Origin: Parelaphostrongylus tenuis
Lineage: Eukaryota > Nematoda > Chromadorea > Rhabditida > Metastrongylidae
Assembly (NCBI GenBank): GCA_019055375.1
Contig: JAHQIW010005280.1
Coordinates: forward strand, 248,001 to 312,000
Length of the DNA: 64,000 bases
Direction: 5' to 3'
The notes beneath the pieces are model-generated. The model saw only the letters and a list, made by a program, of their open reading frames with translations. It ran no database searches and was not told the DNA's origin. Every line of letters starts with the position of its first letter. Position 1 is the stretch's first letter. This document shows positions 24,360-36,800 of this stretch, piece by piece. The position numbers and the translations under genes are program-made.

Positions 24360-24765
24360 TTTCATTCTGCTATTCTTTCTGCCTTTATGTGTGCGTCGGA
24401 GAGTTGGTCGCTAGTCAAGAGGAATGAAAAGGACGAAATATCATTCAGCGTTTTCGAACGCGTAATGGAGTGGGCAATGCTAGGATTTTCCCGTATCACA
24501 GAGATAAGATAGGAATCCGAAGTTCCGACCAGTGTCAATATCGAAGACCAAACACACCGCTGTATACGCCTACGTCTCAAAAATCAGGTAAATCCGGCAC
24601 GTGATTAAAGGTAAGCTATGGATGACAAGAGATACTGCACTCAGGTAGTCGCTGATACCGTAAGAATACACTAAGCTACTTTTGCATCCATTAGATATGA
24701 ATGACGTTTTATTGGCGTCCGCTCGATTCACTTGACGGAGACGGGTGGAAAGATGATAGATGATT
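24360..24765 (+). pseudogene. RTE-type LINE fossil, C-terminal region
   Basis: Plus-strand frames give ESWSLVKRNEKDEISFSVFE, then RVMEWAMLGFSRITEIR. They parallel ETWSLRKQDERSFGVIERTV and RSMLGASRISQMR of the copy at 27.2-27.8 kb. Further on KIR.IRHVIKGK matches KIRWAGHVMRF, and YWRPLDSLDGDGWKDDR matches the family's WYPLE...DQRDDR end. It carries frameshifts. The 3' end is near 24765 and nothing upstream is recognisable. Confidence 0.65.
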
Positions 24766-25629
24766 GCAATTCGTTCATTTCTGTCACATTTCGATGAGTT
24801 TTTCGAATCGCTTTCTGTGGTTGTTTGATCGATGTAATGTTTGTAATTCCAATACTGGAAGTTTTGAAACCGGAAAAAATCTATCAGTGAAATTCTTTGT
24901 TATATTTTCATATTGTTCTGTTATCATTTTTATTGCTCAATTAAATTTGGTGTAATCCATCTCTATAGCTCATGACTCTTCAGTAATAATTATGCTGAGG
25001 TGGTAATGGTAAAGTCCAAATCACCTCATCAGATTGCCAGACTGTCTAATAGGGTGCACTCTCCTAGGGACACGAATAGGACTGCATTCTGGGTATAAGG
25101 TCTTTTATCTCATTTTCCAAGAAAAGGCAACCACTGTTGGCATGCATTTATTCTTGCATGGTCCTCAGATTGGAATCGTCGAGCTCGTTATAAGTTTCGA
25201 TATACTGTCGCACCACGATGCTCATAGGCACCTCTAGGCCAATACATCATTAGGGAGACTCATAGAGATGAGAACAAATAATGCTCTAGCTGCACTGCAG
25301 ATTGACGTATTAAATGTATTGCTCCAGGTTCTACCATAATGAGATTTTTTGACTCACAGTGTAATTTCCACAGGCAATACAAAAGCTCCCCCTTCGTTCT
25401 TATCTTAGGAAATTTGTCTTAAGACTATTTCAAATGATCTCTTTTGTCAGATTTGGATTTTATGTGCAGAACTAATTGCAGCTACGGAAAATAAGGAGTC
25501 TTTTATAAACTATATGTGTTGGTATATACATATAGGCATAAATATTATAAATATATATATATATTTATTTATAGGCTCTTTTCCGCTATCCAGAAACAAA
25601 TGGAGAAGCGATCCCTTTCGCAGGACAAG
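24766..25629. other. No gene recognised
   Basis: Short frames only, plus a small TA-rich run at 25545-25570 beside the next repeat. Confidence 0.3.
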
Positions 25630-26345
25630 AAAAGATCACAAAAGTACTAGTAGTCATTCGAATGTTGAAATCACTGGCTACTGCCCTACGTGCTCCTTCT
25701 ATAGAAGACCATTTTTTGAAGCTGCAACATTCAAAATTAAACTATGTTTTGTTTTACTCCCGTCGCTTGCTCTTACTATTACTTCGTTGGAAGCACAGAT
25801 GACATACGAAGGGTTTATAGAAAATCTTTGGTAATAACGTCATTCGTTTCATGTGGAGCCTCTTTCGAATTGGAGAATAGAAAGGTTTTAGCTCAATGGC
25901 ACAAATTACACGTTACATGTGTGAGGCATCGACGCAATCGACCGATCGCCGTGTTGAAGTTGCGGGCGTTCCTCTCCTCTGTCCCCTTGCCCTAACCCTA
26001 AGATTAATCGAAAAATAAATGCCCGAATATGTGAACTGAATCTTATTTCCCTTACTGTACTTCAGTGAAATAGACTTTGCAAAAGATAAGCACCGCGTTG
26101 GAATTGCCGAAACTTGCGCTATCGAAATGTTTTTCATAGTTCTATGGAGCAGTTCTGTCTTTCAAGAAATACGCGTGTGTGAGACACAAGTGTTTTCTTT
26201 TGTTATAGCGCTGAAGAAAGACTTTTTCACAAAACGGCTGCATAGCGCAGTAGCCAAAGATTTAGGCTTTCGAATGGTTAGTGAAAGTGCAGCAAAAAGT
26301 CTTTGTGCAGCGAAAGGGGTCATTTCTTCATTTGTCCCCGGATAA
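25630..26345. repeat. Copy of the ATTCGAAAGCTT palindromic repeat family
   Basis: The left edge AGTACTAGTAGTCATTCGAA and CACTGGCTACTGCCCTACG is mirrored on the right by GCGCAGTAGCCAAAGATTTAGG and CTTTCGAATGGTTAGTG. In between, GACTTTGCAAAAGATAAGCACC repeats a block seen at 12.73 and 60.38 kb. The centre near 25960-25990 is GC-rich. The frames of 83-106 codons are repeat-derived. Confidence 0.6.
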
Positions 26346-26559
26346 CGGATAAAAACCTTTATATAGTCATCTTGTGGGTTTGGCACTGGAGCAGGAAACA
26401 CACCAAGTTTTTTAACCAAGAGTAATTAGAATTAATTTTTCTTGAAATGAATTTAACATTGTTCAATTGCATTTTCTTTCGAACATTTTGGATACAATCT
26501 GCCTACATTACTTTAAGAGAGGGCTGTAGTGAGGACAAATTCGTTTGCTACTCAGCAGC

Positions 26560-26890
26560 GAATGGAGTGTAGGGGAAAGTGCTAGTAAAACGGCACGCGA
26601 GATAAATGGAGCTTTATCTGGAAGGCCCAAGCGTGGCTGATCTTCCAGACTATTCACTCCAGTTTTGAACTTGGCGGATAACGTCCTTTCTGCAATCATA
26701 TCATCGCTCCCAAGCTCCATTAATTTTGCGGGCTGCTTCATCAGCACTTTCCCTACGCACCATTCGACTATGAGTAGCAAGCGAATGTGTTCGCAAGACA
26801 GCTCCATCGCAAAGAAAGTCTAGGCAAGTTTTATACCAAAATATTCGCAAGAAAATGCGCAACTGAGCAATGTTAAATTCATACAATTTC
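26560..26890 (-). pseudogene. mariner transposase N-terminal fragment
   Basis: Two overlapping minus frames join as RESADEAARKINGAWE (26701-26892) and AERTLSAKFKTGVNSLEDQP then RLGLPDKAPF (26508-26807). This is the first helix-turn-helix of mariner transposases (compare AAR.I...G....ER....F..FK.G...LED..R.GRP). A frameshift separates the halves. The second HTH and the catalytic domain are not recognisable. Confidence 0.7.
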
Positions 26891-27214
26891 AATTACTTCT
26901 TGGTAATAAGATTCGGTTTTTATTGCTGTATAAGATTCGGTGTCTATTGGTGTAGTACCAAATCTTAGGGACGAGTTAATATAGGGCTGGAGAGCAGAAA
27001 ACTTTATAACCAGAATAGAGAACACCACCGAGAGCGAGTGCACGATGAGGAACTTTGGATTAAGAGGGGTTAATGCGAATGGAAATCATCTTATAGAACG
27101 TTTGTCTGCAGCACATCTCATCTAAAAGAAATTCATTTCCCGGAAGAAAGAATGTCTTTGCTTGACATAGGATTTAATTAGCGACATAACACTAGTGGAA
27201 TTTGGCCATAAACT

Positions 27215-27860
27215 ATCACCTGTATCACCTGTCGTCCCGTTGATCGTCGAGTGCTCGAGCGGGTACCAGTAACATTTCCATATTTCCCTATCGCTTGCGA
27301 GAGTAGCCCAACGGGTCCACCTCGCTCTAGGGATTCGCTGAGCATCATATCTTTCTTCTATAGCTTCCGTGAAGAAATCCGAGCAGCGGGTCGGTGATCT
27401 TCCTGTAGAACGCTTGATGTTCCGAGGAATCCAATCGGTATCGGCTCTCGTCCATCGGTTGTCGTTGAAGCGCATCACGTGTCCGGCCCACCTTATTTTT
27501 GATATCCTGGCGTGTAGAACGGCGTCTCCGATCTTCGTTCGTTGACGTAGGTCGGAACTTCGGATCTTTTCTCTCATTTGCGAGATACGGGATGCTCCTA
27601 GCATCGACCTTTCGACTGTGCGTTCAATAACGCCAAATGATCTTTCATCCTGCTTACGTAGCGACCAGGTTTCTGCTGCATACGTTAAGGCAGGTATAAT
27701 CGTCGAGTCGAAAAGGTGGGCACGGAGTCGGATGTTCTTATTCCTCTTCACTACATCTTCGATGCTCTTAAACGTTCCCAAGCCGCTCGTTTCCTCCTGC
27801 TCTACTCTGGAGCTAGGTCGTTCATCATGTTGACTTCACAACCTAGATAGACGTAAGTGG
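27215..27860 (-). pseudogene. 5'-truncated RTE-type LINE, C-terminal 200 codons
   Basis: The long minus frame (27781-27122) contains [50 protein letters not shown] and TDWIPRNIKRSTGRSP. This is the region C-terminal to the RT in nematode RTE LINEs. Upstream, 27855-27782 gives YLGCEVNM and [10 protein letters not shown] after a frame change. It ends with tandem ACAGGTGAT units at 27218-27240, the short-repeat tail expected of RTE. It is younger than the other fragments but 5'-truncated, as usual for LINEs. Residues after the tail (to 27122) are read-through. Confidence 0.85.
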
Positions 27861-28399
27861 GGCAAAAAAACAGTAACAGTATACTATACAAGTAAAAAAT
27901 GGTTCGCACTTGGCATGTCATTCTTATCATTCCATGCAGGTCTGGTCACCGTCTTCGTCGCGCAAGATTCGATTTAACTTCAAGGTGGGAAAAAAATCGT
28001 GATATCGACAAAGGAGATAAGTCAGGTCGATTATAACGAAAACATTTTCAACGGGAGCCTATTCAAGCATAGCTGGGGTATTGAAAAAGACCTCAACGAG
28101 GTTCTTGTTGGAGAACTTGAGTGTTATGCTAAATTTCCACTACTTATTCGATTGTAAAGAACCGATTTCATCTTTATTACCTGAGAAATTGCTTGAGTTA
28201 GAACATGATCCTAATATAACACATCTGGCATTACTATCAATAAATGATGATTACATAAGAGTTTTGAAAGAGGATCTGCATTGTTCCATGCACGAGAAAC
28301 TGTATTGCTAGAAGCAGCTCAATAAAGAACTAGTCCGAATGAATGCTATCGGAACTTTTTCGAAAATAGTGCTTCCTAAAATCCTTAGTGAGCAATCAC

Positions 28400-29165
28400 G
28401 GGATCACTAAAACTTTTGTCATGATATCCAACTGGTGGCAGAAGTATCTTACACCAACCTTTTCTGCTCCTGAATCCTTTCTTAAGCCCCAAAATCCTCA
28501 ATGGAGAGTAACCAGAAATTCTTTTTTTCAAGGCTTTAGTTGCTATAAAAAGCATGGAAAACGAGCATATCTCCAAGCCGCTGACGTCACTGTCGAATTT
28601 CTCGGAGCCAGAAGCTACAATCTCTACTTCTCGCAACATGACGTTCCGCCTAGAGAAAGAATGCATCCCAAACCCATAAAGGCATCGAGAGCAGTCTCGT
28701 GCTCAAGAAAAGTGACCGAAGAGATTGTCACAGCTATCGTCCGATGTGCTTGTCGAGAGTATTCTAGAGGCTCTTTACGGAGAATATACTTTTGCTCATA
28801 TCAAATACTTTAGATGAGGCACAACATTTAAGCAAGCAGGATTTCAGCACGGATTTTGTTGCATGACCACATCCTAACTGTATCCAGCTCTTATAAGTTA
28901 GTCGGGGTACCACCTGCACATTTTTGACTTTTGTCAAGGTGAGAAAGTGCTCGATATTCTCAATACAAATGTAGTCCTATCAGTGTGCGTCAATCAAAGA
29001 ATGGATCTGTCTTACATAGGCACCTTACCAAACTAGTATCCGATCTACGCGAGAACACACCTTTTTCAGCGACTCCTTATCATATTTCTTTGGATAATGA
29101 CGCCTCCTCAAATCACTGTTTCTTACAAACCTCGCAAAACATTCATAATATATGGCTATCATTGC
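28400..29165 (+). pseudogene. RTE-type LINE fossil, RT fingers and palm
   Basis: Plus-strand frames show YRPMCLSRVF.RLFTENIL, then NTLDEAQHLSKQDFSTDF and TCTFLTFVK (compare NYRPICLLSV..., TLDEGQ..EQAGFR and [10 protein letters not shown]). Then near 28970-29100 come NTNVVLSVCVNQRMDLSYI and HLFQRLLI. It is decayed by stops and frameshifts. This copy resembles the C. elegans RTE-1-like branch more than the 35 kb element. The catalytic FADD is not preserved. The 141-codon frame at 28388-28813 covers its 5' part only in places. Confidence 0.65.
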
Positions 29166-29203
29166 AATCGACTGTTTTTAGATCTCATTCAGGAACAATA
29201 TAA

Positions 29204-29776
29204 TTTGCAACGTATTTGGGGCCTTTTATGAGGTCTGTTATGGGTACTTATCCAGTGCAAGACATGTATTTCGGTCTTTCAGCCTCGTCGATTTCGTTCA
29301 ATGAGTTCCTCGGGGATCTAACCCTATGCAAAGGAGTCGACGACGGACTTTTTACACTTAGGGTACAAAGAAGCAATAACCGTGATGTTTTTTTAGCGTG
29401 TTTGATTGCCGAATGCATTGCGTATGACTGTTACGTGGGCGTATAAAACATTCTGAAAGGCTCAAAATACACTGTCGGATTATATTTGAGCGACGTCTCA
29501 TGATAGTTGATTGTATTTGATTGTTACATATGTCCATGTAACACCCATACGACATACACTCGACAAGCAAACATTCTGAAAGAACATCACGGTGATTGTT
29601 TCACTGCACAAGAAGTGTTGAAAGTTTGTCGTCGATTCCTCCATATAGGGATAGATCCCCGAGGAACTGACTGACCGAAAAGGCACCGTGCAACTGACGA
29701 TGCTGAAAGGCTAAAACACGTGTCTTGCACTGTATAAGTGTCCATAACAGACCTCTTTACAGGCTCAGAATACATT
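29204..29776. repeat. Foldback element, hammerhead family 2
   Basis: The left arm (about 29215-29350) has GGTCTGTTATGGGTACTTAT and CAGCCTCGTCGATTTCG. The right arm (about 29627-29776) mirrors it with CATAACAGACCTCTTTACAG and a CTGACGATGCTGAAAGGC block. Each arm holds a decayed hammerhead-like motif reading outward. On the + strand near 29690-29735, GUGCAA, CUGACGA, GCU-GAAA-GGC, AAAAC, ACGUGUC and UUGCAC occur in order. Another copy is at 57926-58640 and a single arm at 31440-31625. Confidence 0.65.
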
Positions 29777-30193
29777 GTCAGACTGTATAATATGATATGG
29801 TCTTTAAAAATGTTTTCAACTGCCTTCTCAAGGCTTAATTACAAATTTATCCGCGACAGCAGATTGGTAAATGGATATTTCGTCAGTTTTGCCATCGTCA
29901 GTACCGTTTTCTCGGCCACGCTCCCCTTATCATAGGGATTGAGCGCCGAATAATGGTGAACTGTCGTCCAGGAAAAAACATAAGGGATCCTAGACCACAT
30001 GCTCATATTAGCCATTGAACAGTCCACCAACGCTCCGTTGTGCGCCAGTAATGTGAGTCGATACTTCTACAACGTGAAGATATCTGCACACCACCCACAG
30101 AACCCTTGAACCCAGTTATCTGTAAATTATTCGGCACTCTTAACGTCTAGCCACTTTGCGCAGACTAGATCTTTGGAAACTATCTTTTCTTCA

Positions 30194-30231
<38 letters not shown>

Positions 30232-30529
30232 ATTTATTAATGGCTAAACACAGGTCAAGAGGTTGAGTACAAAAAATAACGGAGACAAAAAGCTGTTCGA
30301 TCGCTCCTTTAGCACCGATATGATTTTATTATCATATATCAATGATGTTGAGTGATATTAGAAGCTCTGAACCTTCAGCGAGAGTTAAGTCCGCGTTTTT
30401 CTCATTCTGGGTGGGCTTGCTAACCGCTACCAGCGTAAATGGGTTCAATGCCGATATGTGCTGACCAAGCCAAACCGTTGACTGCTGGTTACTGACAGAT
30501 CGATGCTTTGTATCGCATAAAGAATGATA
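29777..30529. other. No gene recognised; short (AT)n at 30197-30227
   Basis: Short overlapping frames only. The AT dinucleotide run is clear. The rest shows neither exon nor repeat that I can support. Confidence 0.35.
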
Positions 30530-30642
30530 GCAGAGCAGGAGCTGTGTTAGTGCAATGGTTAACATGCGCCCCAGAAAGAGTTGTACGCGGGTTCAACTCC
30601 AGCCTGAGATTTGAAGTGTTACATATCACTCAAAATTATTGA
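30530..30642 (+). repeat. tRNA-like hairpin element
   Basis: GTGTTAGTGCAATGGTTAAC (A-box-like), GCCCCAGAAAGAGTTG, and a GGGTTCAACTCC B box are followed by the right end GTGTTACATATCACTCA. The family is as at 7401-7538; the left arm is diverged. Confidence 0.55.
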
Positions 30643-31439
30643 ACACACGATAAATGTACGAAAGGAACTGTAGAACTACGTTCTTGCGCTCGGCTTCATG
30701 GGGCACCACGTGTTAGAGCACTGAAACCTGCAGAGGAAAAAAACTGATGCGAGTGATTCAAAGTGAGCAAGTAAAGAGAAGTGATATGGTGTTTGTCTAA
30801 CTTTATAAAATGTGGATGTCTTGCGTACTTCGCCAAATTACTCACTTGCTTGCCATTTTTTCCTTATTTCGCTTCTGGCTTCGTAACGTGTAAGAGTGAT
30901 AATCTTTCACGTAAAACTTTTCGATAAGAGCCGTATCTTAGTCGCATGATTACTGTCGGAATACTTCTTCTCTAATTTTCAATCCTCCTTTTGCATTCCT
31001 TTCCATGTTATTGGTTGCTCTTATAGCACCAATTCTTGATTCTTTTTTGCGGAGCTTATGCCATTCTGCTGGTTTGTAAAAGAACTGATGAGTGCCTTAC
31101 GGCCTTCTGTCCTTATCAGTAGCACGGTGCCTCGCGGTTCAGCCAATCGCCTAAAGGAGAAAATACCCCTATATATAAAGGAATCAACGCCGAATTAGTT
31201 GCACTTCCGTAAAGTGAGAAGACCCCCCAGACTGTAGTGATGATATCAGGTATGCTGTCAGGATCTAATAAATTCTGAGAGATGTCTCGAAAAACAGTCA
31301 AAATAAAGGTTATATTCGAATTATCAGTTTACGAACAATCAGCTGTTAATCACTGCATTGTCACGTGCTCTTATTATTTGACAGGCAATGCTTTGTTATC
31401 ACTGCGGTGTAGGGTGTCTTTTTTACAGGCTGTGTAACT
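30643..31439. other. No gene recognised
   Basis: No splice-bounded coding block or repeat boundary is visible. Confidence 0.3.
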
Positions 31440-31625
31440 AATTCGGAGTCTAATTATATGTAAGAGTATACTCCCTTACAGGGAATTGGCTGAACCAAAA
31501 GACACCGTGCTACTAGTGAGGCCAGAAGGCCGAAACGAGCGTCTAACACTAGAGCTATGACACACCTCACGAAAGGCTTGAAATAATACAGGACGTATTA
31601 CATTTTAAGCGAGGTCTTAGGGAAA
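31440..31625 (+). repeat. Single arm of a hammerhead foldback element
   Basis: Contains CTCCCTTACAGGGAATTGGC, GGCTGAACCAAAAGACACCG and CACCTCACGAAAGGCTTG, the layout of the right arm of family 2. No mirror arm was found within 500 bases. Confidence 0.5.
31507..31549 (+). ncRNA. Hammerhead-like motif with scrambled core
   Basis: Stem I GUGCUA pairs with UAACAC (one mismatch). Stem II GGCC/GGCC with an AGAA loop is perfect, then GAAA, CGAGCG and UC at the cleavage point. The core reads CUAGUGA where CUGAUGA is needed, so it should be inactive. Confidence 0.6.
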
Positions 31626-32624
31626 TAGTCGAGTACAAAGAACTTATGGATCTTGCCAGCTCCATTTTGATCTCCGCTTTCATGCTGATAATGTATTTAC
31701 ATACGCAATCCTCGGACTATTTTGCCCATTGTACTCACCATGCTGTGTATTTATGGTCTTCATGAGGGAATCTTACTTTCTCCACTCTTCAATTAGTGTT
31801 GTTGGAATTCATCGAGTTCCACAAAGGATTTGTTGAATAAGCATCTCTCTAATGATTTCCCATCGTTTCAAGCAGCTCTAGTATCCGTCTTATCTACCCT
31901 TTTATGCAGCAATTACACGCTTCGCCTTAGCTCCTTCCTGAATCTCATTATCAAAATCACTTTAGTATTTTTTTCCATAGTACATAATTGCCTTTTCAAC
32001 ACGTATAAGGCATCTAATGTCACTCTTTTCCATTAATTTTCCATCGATCTCCTTTGAGAGTACGAATGCTTTATAAGAAATTTTGTATGATTTCTTCATG
32101 AATTGATTTTTTGGCGTGTTTTCCAGATATCTTTCTTTAAGTTTCGCTTGACGAACATAAGCTTCAACCAACGTTCTTTTTTTGAAATTCAGTAAGAAAG
32201 AATTTGTTTCACAAAATCAAAGATTCCAGTGGTGCATTCTCTTTCGTGGTATTCACTTTGCAGACAGACCGCTGCCATGCGGTGTCTCATTTGCATAATT
32301 GGTCTCTTTCAAATGGTTGAGTCAGTATTGGATGCGTCTTGGTGGTGAGAATGCTTTCCTTGCAACTACAACTTCGTGCAAGAAATAAATCTTATTTAAT
32401 GGTAGACAACATGTAGCCGTACTTTTTGAAGCAACTCAAAACTCTAATTTGACCGGTGTTCTCTCATGTTGGCTGCCATTTGCTTTCACAGCCCTATGGA
32501 ACATCACATGTTTGGATTTTTCCCTATTAGAGACAATGTGAGACACGATGACTGACTATCAAAACACTCAGAGACTGAGTAAAAGTTGTGGCATAAAACT
32601 GAGTATGCGCTAAAGAGTTATTAG
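31626..32624. other. No gene recognised; signal-peptide exon of the Wnt gene could lie here
   Basis: The first Wnt exon must be upstream of 33150. A hydrophobic 68-codon plus frame (31830-32036) begins with Met but has no suitable donor that joins it convincingly, so I do not assign it. Confidence 0.25.
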
Positions 32625-32880
32625 GATAAAAAACGAAATGTTTCGTGTTAATCAATTTCTGAGGGATAAGCCATGTATTTGACCTTACCAGGCGTCATAG
32701 AGGCGACTTAAATACATCTGTCCATACAATGAGTTTCGCTTCCTTATCAATGTATCAAATTGATCATGCTACCTCTACAGGCAAAGCTTTGAATTATTTC
32801 TCGATCACAAAAGATGCAGGATTTGAGGGAGTCAAGGCATGAGATCGAGCTAAACATAGCTTATGCATATAACAAACACT
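32625..32880 (-). repeat. Degraded tRNA-derived SINE
   Basis: GTTAATCAATTTCTGAGGGA, a CTTAAATACATCTGTCC block and CATGCTACCTCTACAGG follow the body order of the SINE at 11019-11320 in the same orientation. The tRNA-like head is barely recognisable (ATGAGATCGAGC). Confidence 0.5.
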
Positions 32881-33149
32881 TTACCGAGCGACGCTAAACT
32901 TGCTCTTACAAGGCTCATCTCATGCAAACAGAAAGCAAATATACTCGACTTAATGAGATCAAAACGAGAAAATACTTAGAGAGCTATGAAAACCAGACTT
33001 TGGAAAATTGTGACTACGCTTCGATACAATTTTACTCAAACTTAAATATTTGGCTTTTCAACTACACGTTTGAAAATTATGCTCCATTAAAAAATCAAAA
33101 CATCGTCTTGAACGTAAATAATTATCCTTGTTGATACATGATATTTGAG

Positions 33150-33841
33150 GTCATCGGTTGCACAGCTCTCCACTTCGTTGGCTGGCCAGAATGCAAGACC
33201 CGTATGCTCGTTGAGAGGACTTTCACCGGGCCAAGTGCGTTCAGTTCCTCGATAAGCGAAAATATACCTGCCTGATATTATATAGACTTTAGTTATAGTT
33301 ATTTACTTATAGGCACGAATATGCGACTTATTCAAAGACCATATGCCAGCAGTGGGTCAGGGAGCCCAACAAGCTATCCAGGTGAAGTTATAGGTGTGAA
33401 GAAAAAGTTAGATACCATTCTACTGATGTACTGTAGACAGCTTCGATTACCATTAGTTCTATAGGTATGATATATCATTGAGGATCAGTAACCTTCAACA
33501 GAGTTATACAACCAATTTATGAGTTTTCACAAGCAGAAAAAACGGGTTTCTCACTTCAGGAATGCCAATATCAATTCAAATCGAACAGATGGAATTGCTC
33601 AACGCCGTATGGCTCTGGAATAGTTGGTCCTATTCACAAATTAGGTACGATCATTGTTGCAACATGGTTACATTTGTCATTTCTACAATGCTCTTGAAAG
33701 CTTCCCACTAAGGAGAAAATACTTTTTCACTTGAGACATCAAAATTGTGAACCGACTTTCCAGGGACGCGCGAAGCTGCATTTACCTACGCCATTCTATC
33801 AGCCGGCGTAACTCATGAGATCGGCAGAAGGTGTAAACAGG
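33150..33841 (+). CDS. cwn-2: Wnt gene: four N-terminal exons
   Basis: The first exon here has two possible acceptors: TTTGAG at 33149 or CACAG at 33165; the latter is in phase 0. Then come [47 protein letters not shown] and [20 protein letters not shown]. The conserved cysteines and the WNCS N-glycosylation site of the Wnt N-terminal domain are in place. Introns of 78-178 bases are typical for nematodes. The Lys-Leu-Gly linker codon is split 1/2 between exons ending at 33644 and starting at 33764. Confidence 0.9.
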
Positions 33842-36800
33842 GTATGTTCGATTTGCTACGATAATGTATTTATTTTTACGACATTTTTAAAACATTAACT
33901 ACGGGCCAAGAAGCGTTGCATACTCATGTAAGCAAATGTTTATCATCTTAAAATAAGAGCTATATCACTGAAGTATTGAAAGATTTCAAAATCACACAGC
34001 TGATTTTGCCAAAGTGGTTGAGATATACTTGGAATTTTCATATAACAATAGAGAATAACAACGAAGTTGCCGAAAATGTGGGACAACGTAAGTCTGTCTG
34101 ACATAAACAAACTGCACAATACCGTGTGGTGTCTTAAGCAATGATATAGTTGACCAATGAATGCGCGTTTCACCTGTGAAGGATCTTCTGCGGTCCAGCT
34201 GGAAATCAATCTTCTTATTTTTATAGTCGACTATTCTGTTGCGATAAAGAAAAAACTGAGGGAATTCAAAGTTTGGTTTGATCGTCAACGTAAAACGATC
34301 GAAATGATGTCATGAAGGAAGGTTTCCCAGTGCGATGTGTCTTTTCAAAATACAACAGAGTTAGGTGGCACTTCTCAAATGCAGTCGCTCGCGTGGCGGC
34401 ATCCTTCTTTATTCATACTTATATTAGCAATCTGCATTAATATTTCACATAAAGCAAGAAATACGATTATGTTTTCAACTACAAACATTTAGATAGTGTT
34501 ATGTGCACCAACTATGTATGTTGCTAAAATTTACAGAGAAAATTAAAGTGAAACAAAGGGCTACGACGCTCCTTTATGATTACACAGGGTAGATAATGAA
34601 AAAATAAAAAGAGTAGAAGAATAAAAAAATAAATAATAATTTAATAAAAATAATAAACAAATGATATGGTGGACAGTAGAGTTATCGTGATAAGCTCCTC
34701 TGAGGTCGTAACAATGCTGCTAAATATGAAGTAGTAATCCAGTATAATGCGGAGTACTGTAGTACATACAGCAATGCAATCACCTGTATCGCCTGTCGTC
34801 CCGTTGGTCGTCAGCTGACTCGAGCGGGTACCAGCAACATTTCCGTTTTTCCCTATCGCGTGCAAGAGTAGCCCAGTGGGCCCTCCTCTCTCTAGGGATT
34901 CGCTGAGCATCATACCTTTCTTCTATGCCTTTCGTGAAGAAATCGGATCAACGCGTCGGTGGTCTTCTTGTAGAGAGCTTGTTGTCCCGAGAAATCCAGT
35001 CGGTAACGCCTCTCTTCCATTGGTTGCCGTTGAAGTGAATGGTGTCCGGCCCACCTTATTTCCGATATTCTGGCGTGCAGCACGGCGTCTCTGATTTTTG
35101 ATCGTCGACGTAGTGCAGATTTTCGGATCCTTTCTTTCATTTGCGAGATACGAGATACTCTTAGCGCCAATCTTTCGCTGTGCGTTCGATAACGCCAAGT
35201 AGTGATCTTTCATCCTGCCTACGTAGCGACCAGGTTTCTGCTGCATAAGGTAGGGCGGGGATAATCGTCGAGTCGAAAAGGCAGGCACGGAGTCGGATGT
35301 TCTTGTCCTCTTCACTACATCTTCGATACTCTTAAGCGTTCCCCAAACCGCTTGTTTCCTCCTGCTCAACTCTGGAGCTAGGTCGTTCGTCATGTTAATT
35401 TCACGACCTAGATAAACGTAGCTAAAGCATTCAAGGACTGTCGTTCCATTGAGCGTGAATGGGGCATTCAAAACACATCCATTTCTCATGAATATCGTTT
35501 TTGTCAGATTTAGTTATTTAGCTGAAGACCAATCTTTCCACAGGCGTTGTCGAAATCGGTCAACATTCGTTCCGCTTGGCTGATGTTTGGTGTTATGAGG
35601 ACAATAATCATCAGCAAAGCTAAGATGGTTCAATTGTCGACCGTCAATTTTCACTCCCACATCGTCCCATTCTGATGTTCGCATGACGTTTTGTAGGGTG
35701 GCAGCGAATATTTTTTTTTGGCGAAATTGTATCGCCTTGTCGAAACCGCTTCTTACGTCAATGGTAATATTGTTGCAGAATGGAGATATTTTGGTCGAGA
35801 AATCTTTATAAAGCTCACGAAGGATCATTATGCACCGAGTAGAGACGCCCTGGTTATCCAGAGCCCCTATAACCGCTTCTGTTTCCACTGAATTAAAGGC
35901 TTTCTTCAAATCGATGAAAGTGAGACAGAGTGGTTGTTTGTACTCTTGTGAAACTTCAATGAGTCTTGTAATCGTGTGGATGTGGTCTACGACACTAAAT
36001 CTTTTCGGAACCCTGCTTGTTCGCACGGCTGTCCTTCGTCCAGTGTTCTGTCAATCCTGTTTAGGATGACTCGAGTGAAGAGTTCAAAGACAAACAAATT
36101 GGGCGATAACTGCCTATATCGTGTAGGTCTCCCTTTTTGCACAACGATACGGTCTTGCTGGTTTCCACTGAATTGGGACTTTGCATTTTGACAGCTAACG
36201 AGTGAAAAGCCGAGCAAGGGTGTTGATGAGAATTGGCGTCAGGTTCTACAGGTGCTCTAGTCTGATCCTGTTTGGACCGGGTGTTGTTCTGTTCTTCACC
36301 GACGATATAGCATGTCGGATTTTGGAAGGGAGGACAGGTGGAACGACATATTCGTCCTCTTTCAATTTATATGACGATAAGAGGATATGGCTAGTGAAGA
36401 GATCCGAGTAGTACTGGTGGGTAATGTTTTCCATAGCCGTTCTAGAAGCTGTAAGTGTCCCGTCAGGACATCGAAATGCAACCATCTTGGTCTTATAATT
36501 GGCGAAGCATCCCTGAGCTTTGCGAATGCTCTTCCCAGCTTCTACAGCTTCTGTCTTAACTGCTGCCCGCCTCTTTTTTGAGGTCTTCTTTTATCGCTTT
36601 TCTGCAGCGTTTCGCAAGTTTGGACGTAAAATTTCGGTTGCCTGTAGCTCGTGCGAGTTCACATTGCCGTATCAGCTCGAGTGCTTACGAGACAAACGTC
36701 TCCTCGTGGCTTTAGAATTCTCGACTTTTTTAATGCTAACGTGAAGATGTTTCATAAGCCAGTCGTATTCATCGTCGATGTCGTCGACAACGGTATCGTC

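Noticed and set aside
31830..32036. Hydrophobic frame as the Wnt signal-peptide exon
   Set aside because: No donor joins it in phase to the exon at 33150/33166 and it lacks a clear cleavage region.
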